DNA from: Vitis vinifera
Taxonomy: Eukaryota; Streptophyta; Magnoliopsida; Vitales; Vitaceae
Assembly (NCBI RefSeq): GCF_030704535.1
Contig: NC_081823.1
Location: 2,264,501 to 2,328,500, forward strand
DNA length: 64,000 nt
Direction of reading: 5' to 3'
Position 1 is the first letter of the stretch; the number at the start of each line of letters is the position of its first letter. The notes beneath the pieces are model-generated. The model was not told the DNA's origin. It worked only from the letters and a program-made list of their open reading frames with translations, and made no database searches. Shown here piece after piece: positions 44,060 to 55,113 of this stretch. A program made the translations under genes and the position numbers.

Positions 44060-44762
44060 GTTTCTCCCATTGTGTAAGACTCACGTGATTTATCAATTTC
44101 AAATTTGGGTAAATAAATTAAGTGAGAGTAATCTTCATTGATTTCATTTTGATAGAATAAAAGCAAACATGTCTCTAGAGTTGTGATTGTGTTGGCTCAT
44201 TTTAGGAAACTAAACCACAGTTGAATGATTCATTTTCTAAATTTCTAAACATTCATCCATTTCCTTTTTTAAAATTTTGGTCATAATAATTGGGTTGGCC
44301 ACAACCTCATAACCCAATTACCTTAGATGGGTTTGAATCATACAATGGGCTGGTGTGGAGCACCTATCAACTATGGGCTATGGGCTATGGCCCAGACCAA
44401 CCTTGGGCCATTAAAAGATAAAATTTTATTCAGCATCTAGGCTGAAATCTCAAATGAAAATTCCAATTTTAAAAAATATTGTTTAAATATCACATTTTTC
44501 AGAGCTTCCCCTTACTTCAATTTCCACAAAAGAAAGAAAAAAAAGTCATATTTCAATTTTCAGAATTTTTATTGGAAATCCTTTTTAATAATTTTACATT
44601 GTTATTATGTTCTGGTTCACTTTATAGGTTTGTAAGTGGTAGTTTTAGTGATTGTTTTACCGATACCAAAGGTTTTTTATTCAAATTCTTTGGGAATTTC
44701 TTTGTGCTTTGAAATGTAAAGAAAGTATAAGAGAAAAAATATCGAAAGGGAAAAAAAACTAA

Positions 44763-44985
44763 TATTATGCTTGGTTTCTAATAAGTACTAAGAAAAAAAA
44801 AAATATTATCAAAATTGATAAGAAACTTCTATATTTTAAAATTATTCAATCTTTATATAGAAGAGTTAAGTAAGTGAAATATGTTCCACGATATAAAAAC
44901 AATTTATTAACTTAAATTTTTTTTTTCTTTATTTTGATTTTTTTTTCTTTTCTTCACATTTCCCCAAGTAATAAACATAATAGAA
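44763..44985. repeat. MITE-like element, family 3 (TATGTTTGGTT type)
   Basis: The left side TATTATGCTTGGTTTCTAAT pairs loosely with the inverse of ACCCAAGTAATAAACATAAT-like sequence on the right. The same plan occurs at 54042-54355 and 56502-56730. Confidence 0.4.
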
Positions 44986-45656
44986 AGGAATATGAAAAAC
45001 AATCCATCATTTCCTAATCTCATTTTTTTTTCCTCTCATATTCTCAAAATATACCTTTATTTATTGTGATTTTTGAAGAAATGAATTTCATGAAACCAAT
45101 TTGGGTTCCTTTGGATCATGGAAAGTATAAGGAAAAAAAAAAAAAGGAAAAAATTTAAAAATAAATCAAAATTTTCTTATTTGGCAAGAACATGAAAAAA
45201 TAAAAATATTTAAAATTTTATGCATTCTCAAATTCATTTTAAAGAAATAAATTTGATCCCGCTTGCAAAATCCTTTTTATTTTTTCTCTATTTTTTTTTT
45301 CTCTCATACTTTTTCTCAAATTTTCCAATATTTAAACCGAGCAAGACAATCAATTTCATTTTCAAGGATTTAAAAGAAAAAACAAAATAAAACAAAACCC
45401 TTGATGATTGTCAAAAATTTGGCCTTCATAGATGAAATATGCCACACATTTTCTTTGAATTTAAAATATGGTTTTAAACTAATTTAGAGAAAAAAAAAAG
45501 ACTATTATAAATAAAACAAAGCAATACCCAATTCAATTTATAATGTGGTCTCAAACTAAATAATATAAAAAACAAAAGAATAATCGGAATACAAAAACAT
45601 AACAAAAAGGGAAGAGAAAGCACATAAAACTACAAATATGTATGAGAAAGAGAAGA

Positions 45657-46413
45657 TCAACAAGGGATCTGTTCAATGAACCATCTCATTACTTTTATAG
45701 GCATCTTCACCAGGCCCACTGCCAAATTGGCCAGCCCTGCACAGCATATACAGCATGGGCACAAGCAACTCAGCACAGTCCTGTCATCACATTTCAAAAA
45801 ATTAATTAATCATCACATTGAAATTGTTTTCTTTTAAAGTATTTTCGTTTTCTACCTAAATTTTTAAAAGTGTTTCCTAAATTTTGATTTGAGATTTTAA
45901 AAGTTTTCCGGGTTTTTCGGTACAAATGATAATGATGATGAAAAGCATTTTTACCAAAATCACTCCATCTTGTTGTATGTACCCTCTGCATATCAAGAAT
46001 ATTTTAGACAATGTGCTTATAAAAATTGATTAAGAAAATAAAGATCTGACAAAGGCAACACCTGTGCTAGAAAGAGAAGAGAAAAGAACAAGCCTATAAC
46101 AAATTAACAATTTGTATTTTTGTTTCAAATGATCAAAAAAGAAGACCCAAGTGAGAGAAAAAAAGAACCCATATCATAAAAATTGAAAACAAGCAAGAAA
46201 AATATGAAAATGAATGAGTGAGTAGTTGCAGTCCATATGAATGAGAAAATGCCATGGGGAAAAAGGAAAGCATAAAGGGAATGAGAGAATTGATGGAGGA
46301 GAGAAGAAGACTGACCCAAGAATCCAAACAATTGCACCCACAACAGATAAAATCAGAGCAAGAAAAGCAAATGGCAGCCCTATCAAGAACCCCAATGGCC
46401 TGCAATCTCCCAT
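45657..46413 (-). CDS. TAX1: TAXIMIN-type cysteine-rich peptide, 2 exons, 73 aa
   Basis: Exon 1 (46413-46316) begins [15 protein letters not shown] and runs as one hydrophobic segment to IVWILG. Exon 2 (45780-45657) adds [17 protein letters not shown] and ends EQIPC before TGA at 45657. The split codon is GG|G, the donor GTCAGT and the acceptor ACAG; the 535-base intron is AT-rich. The sequence is almost that of the conserved plant TAXIMIN peptides (about 73 aa; Arabidopsis TAX1 and TAX2), first found in Taxus, which enter the secretory route and affect lateral organ separation. The hydrophobic N-terminus could serve as a signal anchor. The high identity over both ends makes the gene model firm although each exon is short. 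Expression is not shown by the sequence. Confidence 0.93.
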
Positions 46414-46814
46414 CTTCTCTCCTCTTCTGCTTTCCTTTCAAGCCTTTTTTGATCCCAAATCTCTCTCCCTCTCCCTCTCTTTCTTGATCTGTTTGGGAAG
46501 ACAAGAAGACAGAAAGAAGGACAAAAGAGGTTGTAAGTTGTAACCAATCTTTCTTCTGGGGAGAATATATACATGCATATGAATAGGATACCCTACGCGG
46601 AATGGGACCTAATTTGGCTCATGTTGACAGAACTGCCCTTGAAGATTTGTTCAAAACTTTATAGACTTGAGGCAACCTTGGTTGACTTTTCTCGTTGAGG
46701 AAGCTTCGGTTGGGGTGTGACCTTTGATGGCCTAAAATTTCTAAGCGCGTCCATGACTTTTTATGCAGGAAGTCTATTTTTATATACTGACAGGAAGGTT
46801 CCAATGTCCTCCTA
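46414..46814. other. TAXIMIN upstream region
   Basis: It contains the TAXIMIN 5' UTR, with CT-rich tracts on the minus strand (GA-rich on it near 46455-46480), and its promoter. A duplicated block begins at 46721. Confidence 0.5.
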
Positions 46815-47532
46815 TTGAGTCAAAGGGGTGAACTCCCTATTTCCTAGCATACACATTTGATTGGAAAACCTTGACACACTTTACAGCAATTGATCATCCT
46901 CGGACATCGGAATTCGCCCTTGCATCGGGTTTTGGGATTCGCGAATGGTGGTATACTTGAGCTTTTAGGGCATCGAATCGATACTTCTAGTAAAACTTAG
47001 ATTTGAGACGATGGTATGAAAATATGACACAAACAAGCAGTAATACTACTATTATTTGTAACTGGTAGGGATGATAATAGGATAAGTTTGTTTTATATAT
47101 CCCATATTTGGGATAGATTTGAGGTTTTTTTAAAAACCCGAGGTGGATTTAGGTACTACATTGTCTCACCTCCTAATTACATGTAAAATTAAATTTATAA
47201 ATAAATTTAATTTAAATTTATAAATAAATTTAATTTAAATTTTATTTCCCTATTTTTTTATCTATCATAATAATAATAATAATAAATATTTTTCAATAAA
47301 ATAAATTATAAAAAATGATAATATTTTAATTATTTATAAAATATATTTATTTTAATATAATTAAAAAATATAAAATTTTAAAATAATTAAAAAAAAATGA
47401 AGCATGACAAGTATGCGAAATTCACATACTCACACTTTCTCATTCCATTTATTATTTTAAAATTAGATGAATATGAAAATTATTTTGAATATATAAGACA
47501 AGGTTGGGACATGGACAACTCATCCCAAACCT
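46721..47532. repeat. Segmental duplication, copy 1 (partner 48833-49630)
   Basis: This block and 48833-49630 align in direct orientation from CCTTTGATGGCCTAAAATTT to the CTCATCCCA near their right ends. Both contain GTCCTCCTATTGAGTCAAAG, GGAAAACCTTGACACACTTT and a TAATAA microsatellite, with moderate divergence and small gaps. Both include the same peptide-gene relic. Confidence 0.9.
46815..46945 (-). pseudogene. Relic of the two-module cysteine-rich peptide gene (copy 1)
   Basis: On the minus strand the text reads GGGATTC, then CGGACATCGG-matching sequence for CPRMIDC and AAAGTGTGTCAAGGTTTTCC for KVCQGF, as in the intact genes, and then jumps straight to the C-terminal end and stop region. 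The linker and second module are deleted and the frame is broken. Homology to the upstream region of the intact gene goes on to about 47680 (GGTGCTA ... TTGGATTTTTTT). Confidence 0.7.
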
Positions 47533-48399
47533 ACCTCATTGACGTTCTTAGTAACAAAATTCATTTATTTATATATAATGGTTGGGTTTTTTCAATATGA
47601 GGTGGGGTGCTAAAAAAAGAATAAAATTTGAGGTATTCATTAGTTTAAAATTATTGGATTTTTTTATTTAGAGTTATGTAATAATGAGGTTATGTATATA
47701 GTATAGATATATAAGAAATTTTTAACACATGGAAATTGTATTTCTCAATATCCATATTATCTCATCCTTTCTAATCAAATATTTTATTTATTTATGTCAT
47801 CGTTTAAAGTTATATTTGGTTACTAGAAAATAATAAGGAAAATAATTTTATTATTTTTAATTTACCACAAAAATATGAAAAAAAAAACAAATATAATTAA
47901 AGTTAATTAAAAATTAATTCATTTTTAAATTATTTAATTTTTATATAAAAGAATTTGTTTTTTTGTCTCTTAAAAACAAAGAAAAATGTGTTTTTATAAG
48001 AATGAATTGTTTTCACTTATTTTTTTAATAATATTTTAAAAAATAACTATAAAATATAGATAATGATTAAAAATAAAGCATTATAGATAAAGGTTATTTT
48101 TAAATATAAAAAACATATTAAAACATTTTAACTTTCTTAAGATCAAATAAAAATAGTTATTGAAAATTGTTTTTGAAAATACTTTTCAAATAAAACCTAA
48201 GTCCTTAGTTTTATAACAATCTCGATAGTGTTCCAATAATCGTGAGTAAAAGTGGACATGGAACAGATGGTCAGGTTTGCATTGGGGTGCCAAGTTTGGA
48301 TATCGAGGAGAAAATAGAAGGAAAAAAGTCTTATATGATATTTATTTATTTTTATTTAATTCTAAATAGAACTTAAAATTAAATTATATTTAATAGTAT
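47533..48399. other. AT-rich spacer with a MITE-like element
   Basis: The part 47606-47680 resembles the upstream region of the intact cysteine-rich gene (52535-52595). A family 2 MITE-like element spans about 47806-48200 (left TATATTTGGTTACTAGAAAA, right inverse of TTTTCAAATAAAACC). No coding signal is seen. Confidence 0.45.
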
Positions 48400-48798
48400 T
48401 AAGTATTAAGTTATTTTTTTAATGTTTTATTTCCATTAAGTCTTAAGAAGTGAAGAAAAACCAATAAGCTACTTTTAGCATTAAAAAAAAATTAAATATT
48501 TTAATTTTTTCAATTCAATCAACAAATTTAAGAAATAAGTAATAAGATAACAGAAGTAAAAAAAAAACAATGATTTGAAATCTAAAAGTAAGTTGCTTTC
48601 AACAAAAAATTACAAAAATAAACGATATTTTATTGTTGTAAAATAAACAATATGAGAAATTTGGAATGAAGAAAGCGATCCAAGATAAAAATGCCAATCT
48701 TTTATTATGATTATGAGAGAAATAGTTGTCCCTCCGAGTACAACCTTATTTTAGAGTAGCATCTTGACGGGCATTTCCTTATGGTTTCAAAATCACAT
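48400..48798. repeat. Duplicate of the 3' flank of a cysteine-rich peptide gene (partner 51032-51333)
   Basis: It shares GAGAAATAGTTGTCCCTC, GAGTACAACCTTATTTTAGA and GGTTTCAAAATCACAT with the 3' flank of the intact gene ending at 51332. Homology stops at the point where the stop codon should be. A part near 48630-48690 also matches the 3' flank of the other intact gene near 56010-56070. So a coding region once stood here and was lost. Confidence 0.85.
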
Positions 48799-48832
48799 GA
48801 CTTTTATTCAGAAAAGTCATGACTTTTTATGG

Positions 48833-49344
48833 CCTTTGATGGCCTAAAATTTCTAAGCGCGTCCATGACTTTTTATGCAAGGAAGTCTATTTTTATACAC
48901 TGATAGGAAGGTTCCAATGTCCTCCTATTGAGTCAAAGGGGTGAACTCTTTATTTCCTAGCATTCACAATTGATTGGAAAACCTTGACACACTTTACGAT
49001 CATCCTCGGACATGGGGAATTCACCCATGGCTTTTGGGATTCCCGAATGGTGGTGCACTTGAGATTTTAGGGCATCGAATCGATACTTATTGTAAAACTT
49101 AGATTTTAGACTATGGTATAAATATATGACACTAATAAGCAAGTAATTCTATTATTATTTGTAACCGGTAGGGATGGTAATAGGATAAGTTTGTTTGATA
49201 TGTCCCATATTTGGGATAGATTTGAGGTTTTTTTAAAAACCCGAGTGGATTCAGGTACTACTTTGTCTCACCTCCTAATTATATATAAAATTAAATTTAT
49301 AAATCAATTTAATTTAATTTTTATTTCCCTATTTTTTATCTATC

Positions 49345-49382
<38 letters not shown>

Positions 49383-49630
49383 TATTTTTCAATAAAATAA
49401 GTTATAAAAAATGATAATATTTTAATTATTTATAAAATATATTTATTTTATTGTAATTAAAAAATGTAAAATTTTAAAATAATTCAAAAAAAAAAAATGA
49501 TGCATGACAAGTATGAGAAATTCCCATACTCACTTTCCCATTCCATTTATTTTTTTAAAATGGGATGAAGATGAAAATTATTTTGAACATAGAAAACAAA
49601 GTTAGGACAAGGACAACTCATCCCACACTT
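48833..49630. repeat. Segmental duplication, copy 2 (partner 46721-47532)
   Basis: This is the direct-orientation partner of the first block, about 2.1 kb away, with an expanded AAT/TAA trinucleotide run (about 49347-49378). It begins at CCTTTGATGGCCTAAAATTT and ends at CTCATCCCACACTT. Confidence 0.9.
48932..49050 (-). pseudogene. Relic of the two-module cysteine-rich peptide gene (copy 2)
   Basis: It has the same internal deletion as the relic at 46815-46945: GGGATTCC-like start, a degraded CPRMIDC region, KVCQGFP intact, then a jump to the C-terminal region. The shared deletion shows that it was duplicated after decay, as part of the 0.8-kb block. Confidence 0.7.
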
Positions 49631-51031
49631 GTCTGTAACACCCCAAAATAAACTTTAGGGGTAAAATAGTAAATTTAAATTAATTAATTAAACTCATTAA
49701 AGGAAAAAGAGTCATTTTACAATTAAAAATCTTAGGCATAAATTAGATTTTCCTCTTTATCTTCTTTATTCAGAAAACCCTATTAACCAAAAATCAGAGA
49801 ATTGGAGAACGTGAGGCTAAAGGTTTGGAAGTCTAGAGTTTGAAGTTCAGATTTTTCCAGATAAGATTCTAACCCTAATTAATATATTATATTCGTTAGT
49901 TAGTTAGTTTTGAATACATTAGATATTCTTTAGAAAATTTTAATTTAGATTAGGGTTAGTTTAGTTAATTTATTTTAAGATCAAAAGATTGAAATTATGA
50001 ATATAGGTTGTTTCATTAACGAAAATAAGGAAATACAAATTTTTTTAGATGAATAGATCTAAACAATGAAATTTTAAAAATTAAATGAGTAAATAAATCT
50101 ATGATTATATGTGGCTTAAGGGATTGGAAAATAATAAGAAAAAGAATTACATGTTTCTAGATTTTGGATTTGGGGCACTAAAGAAAGAGAAAAAAAACAA
50201 AAAAAAAAATAATATGTAATCGTGAGAGGCAAAGGGTGGTAGTGAAATAAATTAAAATATAAATAATGAGTAGAATTGGTGGGGCTATTGGAGTTGTTAA
50301 AAGTATATGAGGTATTTTGTTAAGTAAGAAGGGACATTGAGATTAATAATAATAATAATAGTAAGAATTGTGTGATTTGGATGTTTGTGAATGACTAACA
50401 AAAGGGCTCTTTGGATGTTGCGGGGGTATTGAAAAAAAATAGTAATAATAATAGTAATTATTTTTAATAAAAGTTTTAATTTAGTTTAAGTATACAAAAT
50501 AAATAAATGGTTGAATAAGATTTAGAAGAAATATGAGTTTATAAAAATTTGGAAATTCATTAAATTATATTATTATTGTTTAAGAAGTTGAAAATAATAT
50601 TGGGTAGTAATAATATTAACATGAAAATTTAATTAAGATCTCTAATACTAAATAAAATATTTTTAGGATTGTCAAATTTTTACCTTTAGATAATTGTGTA
50701 TGATATTATGTTAGGTGAGAAGTAAATTCGTCAAACAAAATATTTCAAGTTTTTGAGCGCTTCTTCAAGGTAAAGGAAATTAATGCAGATTTTTATAAAA
50801 GAAAATAATTTTCTTTTTATATTGTATTTTGAAATGTGTAAAAATATTATTTTTATCTTTTCACATGGATCAAATATGTGTTTTGTATGGAAACTATTTT
50901 GTTTGAGAATTTTCTTTGTTTATTTATGAAAAGTGAAAAATTGAGGAGATATGATATTTTGTTTTGTAAGTTTGAATTAATGAAATAAAGTATTTAACTC
51001 TGGATTATATGACCCTAGTCAACGGGTTATA
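49631..51031. other. Intergenic DNA, nothing recognised
   Basis: It begins with TGTAACACCCCAAAATAAAC, a phrase often seen at retrotransposon-like ends, but no second repeat was found. The rest is AT-rich, with ATAATA runs and no coding exon I can support. Confidence 0.4.
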
Positions 51032-51331
51032 ATAAGTATTAATTTTTTTTTAATGTTTTATTTCTATTAAGTATCCAGAAATAAAAAAAACCAATAAGTT
51101 ACTTTTAGCGTTTAGAAAAAATCAAATATTTTAATTTTTTGGATTCAGTCAACAAATTCAAAAAATAAGTAATAAGATAACAAAAGTAAAACAACAAATG
51201 ATTTGAAATCGATCCAAGATAAGAATGCTAACCTTTTATTATGATTATGAGAGAAATAGTTGTCCCTCGGAGTACAACCTTATTTTAGAGTAGCATCTTG
51301 AAGGGCATTTCCTTAAGGTTTCAAAATCACA

Positions 51332-52147
51332 TCAAGGGGTGCTCTTCATTTCCCGACATACACATTGGCCGTCAATACATTTGGCTCTGCCGAGGCTTAC
51401 ACAAGTGATGGTGGAACAGTCCTTATCACTGGAACAAGATTTCTCTGGTCTACTAGCTTCAAGTTGAGAGGCAGAATTGAAAACTAGGGTTTCTTTTGCT
51501 TGCCCACATATGCATTTTCCTTCAACACACTTATAGGGTAGCCCTTGGCACACTTTATTGCAATCTATCATTCTCGGACATTGGAAGTCGCCCCTTGCAT
51601 CAACTTTCGGGATTCCCTTGAGTTGCAAACCTATCAAAAGTGGGTGTTTGATAAATCTATTTAATAATTTAAAATGATTTAATAACTTAATTTAAGTCAT
51701 TAAATATATTTGATAAAATAATCTAATAGTATAATTTAAAATAAAAATAATTTTAAATAATAAATAAAAATAATTAATTAATTTTTAAATTTACATCTTC
51801 ATTTTACGATCTTCTTTATTATTTCACGATCACCACAACTACTCAATTTAAAATAAGTTTTAAATTAATTTTATCAAAAAATCTTAATGCTTACAAGTAA
51901 GGATTAAGTAATAAGTTTTAAGTTGACAACTTAAAATTAATTTAAATTATTAAATAATAAGTATTAAGTTTTATCAAATACTCTTCAAATATGATAAAAT
52001 ATAGCTTAACGAATATAAATATATAAGAATAAGATACAAAATAATGAGAAAAAACTTAATTATAAAACAATAAAATCTAAAAATATATATGATAGGACTT
52101 GATCAATACTCTGAATCAGAATTATATTTGGATCTTAAAAGAAAAAC

Positions 52148-52182
<35 letters not shown>

Positions 52183-52338
52183 TTAATATGGACAATCTAC
52201 ATTTAGAAGCGTGAGTTAAGAAAAATATGAGTTTTTCCTTGTTTTTTGTTCTAAATTGAGAATGCTCTTAACATTTAAAAGTAATACAACATATACCATT
52301 CACAAAAGGAACCATAGCTATATATCAATGCAATAAAG

Positions 52339-52389
<51 letters not shown>

Positions 52390-52442
52390 TAACCAGAAGC
52401 AATAGCCAAGATGACCACCAAGAAAGCTATTTTGAAAGCCAT
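51332..52442 (-). CDS. Secreted peptide with two tandem six-cysteine modules (DEFL/NCR-like), 115 aa
   Basis: Exon 1 (52442-52394) encodes MAFKIAFLVVILAIASG, a signal peptide. Exon 2 (51630-51332) encodes the rest; the joining codon is G|GT. After a short segment (GIPKVDARGDF) come two modules. Module 1 is C-x5-C-x3-C-x6-C-x4-C-x-C; module 2 is C-x5-C-x4-C-x7-C-x4-C-x-C. A linker containing VFNSASQLEA parts them. The pattern resembles six-cysteine defensin-like and nodule-specific cysteine-rich (NCR) peptides, which are antimicrobial or signalling peptides; here the function is unknown. The protein should be secreted with six disulfides. A paralogue lies at 56150-57003 and relics nearby. The 763-base intron holds a MITE nine bases from the acceptor, a TA repeat and a CT repeat next to the donor. 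Confidence 0.85.
51640..51986. repeat. MITE family 1, copy B, in the peptide-gene intron
   Basis: The left end is GTGGGTGTTTGATAAA; the right end, reversed, is GAAGAGTATTTGATAAA. It fills the 3' part of the intron and ends only nine bases from the splice acceptor. The interior matches copy A in its TTAAGT-rich phrases. Confidence 0.8.
52153..52179. repeat. (TA)n microsatellite in peptide-gene intron
   Basis: About 13 perfect TA units lie within the intron of the first cysteine-rich peptide gene. Confidence 0.95.
52343..52387. repeat. (GA)n microsatellite abutting the 5' splice site
   Basis: About 22 GA units (CT on the coding strand) begin only about six bases inside the intron, directly after the donor GTTAGG. 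The paralogue has a shorter run at the same place (56933-56949), so the repeat predates the gene duplication. Confidence 0.95.
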
Positions 52443-53058
52443 CTTAATTCTTAAAAGAGTCTTTTGTTATCAGAATTCTGTATCTTTGTGGTACAAGTAC
52501 ACAACCTCCTCTAGCAGGCAAATTTATGGTGGTGGAGGGTGCTACAAAGGTAATAAAATCTGAGGGATTTAATCATTTAAAATGGTTGGATTTTTTTGCA
52601 CATGGTAGAAAAGAAAGAAATAATTTATGTAATTCTAAGAAAATCTTAATGATATACCTATTGATTATGGTAATCTTAATTGAAATTGGAAATTACATGC
52701 AAATTCATATGATTTAGATTGAGGTGTTTGTCTTGGGATTTATGGTTCATGTCACATGGCTCAATTTGTATCAAGAACATCCAATCAAATTGGACTAAAC
52801 TAGTTCATATTTAATTAGTGGGGTTGTATCCTCTTATGATAAAAAATTTGAAGGTTAAATGAAGGTTGATTCATTTAACATACCACGATTATGTTGCATG
52901 AATGAAAAAAATATTAAGGAAAATGATTTTTTATATTTGATTGATCACGAAAAAAGTATAAATAAATAAATAAATAAAATTAAAATTAATTTAAAATGGG
53001 TATATTTTAAAATTATTTAATCTTTATATTAATAAAAAGAAAAATAATTAAATGAGTT

Positions 53059-53320
53059 TGGTTGAACATACCAATCAAATACAAGAAATGATATGTTTGG
53101 TTGACTAAATATAGCATGAGATAAAAAAAGATAAGGAATAACATATCATATTCCAACAAACATGGAATAGGATAAGTGATGAAGTATATTATCTACCATT
53201 TTTTTTATATCTCTTCTAGAATGTGTTAATCATAAGTTAAAAATCAAGATATATATTTTTCAGAAAATCACATATCAAATATTTTTTCAAAAAATATTAA
53301 AAGCAATTTCTCAAAATTTT
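53059..53320. repeat. Direct repeat copy 1 (partner 53561-53840)
   Basis: Both copies share ACATACCAATCAAATACAAG, ATGATATGTTTGGTTGACTA and AATATAGCATGAGATAA, then diverge slightly and end at TTTCTCAAA. They are parted by 240 bases of T-rich sequence. Confidence 0.9.
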
Positions 53321-53560
53321 AAATCTATTTTTTTTTATATTTTCATTCACTTTTTCATTCTTTTTATTTTTTCTTCTTATTTTCTTTCCCTTATATTTTT
53401 CCTCAAAGTTTCAGGGAACCAAACATAATCTAAATTTATTTTTTGTTTTCCTTTGCTTTGTATTTCTTTATTTTTTTATTATTTTATTTTCCTTACGTTT
53501 TTCCTAAATTTTTCAAAAACCAAACAATCTTTTTTTTTTCCATTATTTTACTTCCTCAAT

Positions 53561-53840
53561 TGGTTGAACATACCAATCAAATACAAGAAATGATATGTTT
53601 GGTTGACTAAATATAGCATGAGATAAGAAAAGATAAGAAATAACATATGATTTTCTATATTCGATCTATATATTTAACAAATATGGAATAAGATAAGTGA
53701 TGAGGTATTTTATCTACCATCTTTTTTATATCTCTTATAGGATATCTTAATCATAAGTTAAGATGCAAGATATATATTTTTAAGAAAATCACATATCAAA
53801 TATTTTTTTCAGAAAATATTAAAAGCGATTTCTCAAATTT
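53561..53840. repeat. Direct repeat copy 2 (partner 53059-53320)
   Basis: This is the second member of the pair. It has an extra stretch of about 18 bases (TTCTATATTCGATCTATA) that the first copy lacks. Confidence 0.9.
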
Positions 53841-54041
53841 TTAAAAATGTTTCCTACATCTTGCCAAACACCTAATTTTTCTTTTTTAAAATACTTTTTA
53901 GATTAAAAGTGATTTTCAAAAAACGGTCACAAACCAACTCTTCCCAGAGTTTGTTGTAGACCTAAGGACACAATAACACTAAAAATTTGATCTTGTCCCT
54001 AAGCCAGGTCATGGTGTTTGGGCAACCCCATTAATGCCTAT

Positions 54042-54355
54042 GGTTTTGTTTGATTGATGAAAATTTGAAAGAAAAATGTAAGAGAAATAAAATAAAGAGA
54101 AAAAATAGAAAGAAATAAAAGTAAGAGAAAATAAAATATAGTTTTAAAGTGAATAAATCATTTTTTTGTGTTATTTTAAACTTATTTCATTTAAAGTTAA
54201 CTCTTCAATCTAAAGATTAAATAATTTAAAAAATAAATATATAAAATTTGAATAATTTTGATATTTTTCATAATAAAATTAAATATGAGAAAGTTATTTT
54301 TTTAATATATTTCTTTTCTTTTCTTAGTACTTTCCCAACATCAAACATAATTTAT
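54042..54355. repeat. MITE-like element, family 3
   Basis: The left end GGTTTTGTTTGATTGATGAA pairs loosely with the inverse of CAACATCAAACATAATTT on the right. The AGAAAAATGTAAGAGAAATA phrase is shared with the copy at 56502-56730. Confidence 0.5.
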
Positions 54356-55113
54356 ATATCATTTCCTCTTTCTATGGAAAACAAACTACAACAAAGCAAA
54401 TTCAAATTCATATAGATAGCCAAATACCTTCGGTTGTTCATCTAATTCAACCAACAAAGTATAAGTGACTGCTCAGTAAAACTTAAAACTTATTAATTAT
54501 TGATTTGAGTTGATTTTAAGTAAATTTGTTAACTTAAAACTTATTCTTTATTTTTCATTTTAAGTATTAAGATTGTTTGATAAAATTAACTTAAAATTTA
54601 TCCTAAATCATCAAATTGATACATTTACCATTGTTAATTTTAATTAATATTCATACTTATTGATTTTAACTCATATTGATTTTCATTAATTTTAAGCAAT
54701 AAATTTATTTATAAAACATCCATATTTAAAATATTGTAGATAGATAAGATAATCATAAAATATTTATTATAAGAAATGAGCTATGGACGTGGAATCATAA
54801 TTTTAAAATATATTATTTCTAGTGTGGGCAAATGAGGCAAAAAGAATTTAAAATAAAAAATAAGATAACTATTTTGACTTACATTTAAAATTAATTTTAA
54901 ATTGTAATATTATGTTATTTTATCAAATATGTTTAATTTACTTAATGACTTAAGTTATTAAGTCATTAAGTTAATTTACCGAACACTCTTTAAATCTCGT
55001 AAAAAGTTAGGTGTGATTTATTAAAAGCTGCAAACAAGATGAATTTTTCTATCTATTTCAACCCAACTGGCCAAGGCATGTCTTCTCCAATTCAATTTTT
55101 TCATATGGTGGGT
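54352..55113 (-). pseudogene. Relic of a PPR gene 3' end, split by a MITE
   Basis: Two parts, 54352-54474 and 54991-55113, match the 3' end and flank of the intact PPR gene (57440-57660): shared phrases include GGAAAACAAACTA, AAGCTGCAAAC and GATGAATTTTTCTATC. Frame and stop are lost and only the last 60 or so codons remain. A MITE (54475-54990) lies exactly between them. The relic stands upstream of the first peptide gene just as the intact PPR stands upstream of the second. Confidence 0.85.
54475..54990. repeat. MITE family 1, copy C, with TAA target duplication
   Basis: The ends are GTGACTGCTCAGTAAAACTT and, reversed, AAGAGTGTTCGGTAAATTAA. TAA stands on both sides (54472-54474 and 54991-54993), while the uninterrupted PPR gene has a single TAA at the matching place (57543-57545). 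This gives an empty-site comparison for the insertion. A 3-bp TWA target is the habit of PIF/Harbinger elements. Confidence 0.8.

Larger units (their letters stand above)
42563..45656. other. Gene-free AT-rich region
   Basis: This holds no gene I can support. It contains a family 2 MITE (43688-44059), a family 3 element (44763-44985) and a similar one near 45105-45345. The segment 44270-44410 is slightly less AT-rich and contains GGGCTATGGGCTATGG, a small tandem repeat. The rest is A/T runs. Confidence 0.5.
52443..54351. other. Upstream region of the first peptide gene; duplicated AT-rich DNA
   Basis: The part 52443-52740 is the promoter region; it shares TTCTAAGAAAATCTTAATG and ATTTAGATTGAGGTG with the upstream region of the paralogue. 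A duplicated block (53059-53320 and 53561-53840) and a family 3 MITE-like element (54042-54355) follow. No gene is seen. Confidence 0.5.

Noticed and set aside
46133-46504. 123-codon frame across TAXIMIN exon 1
   Set aside because: It is another frame over the same DNA and runs into the intron; the TAXIMIN frame is conserved and splices cleanly.
52343-52387. Possible CRISPR or regulatory array from regular repeats
   Set aside because: It is a plain GA microsatellite; no spacer structure exists and this is a plant genome.
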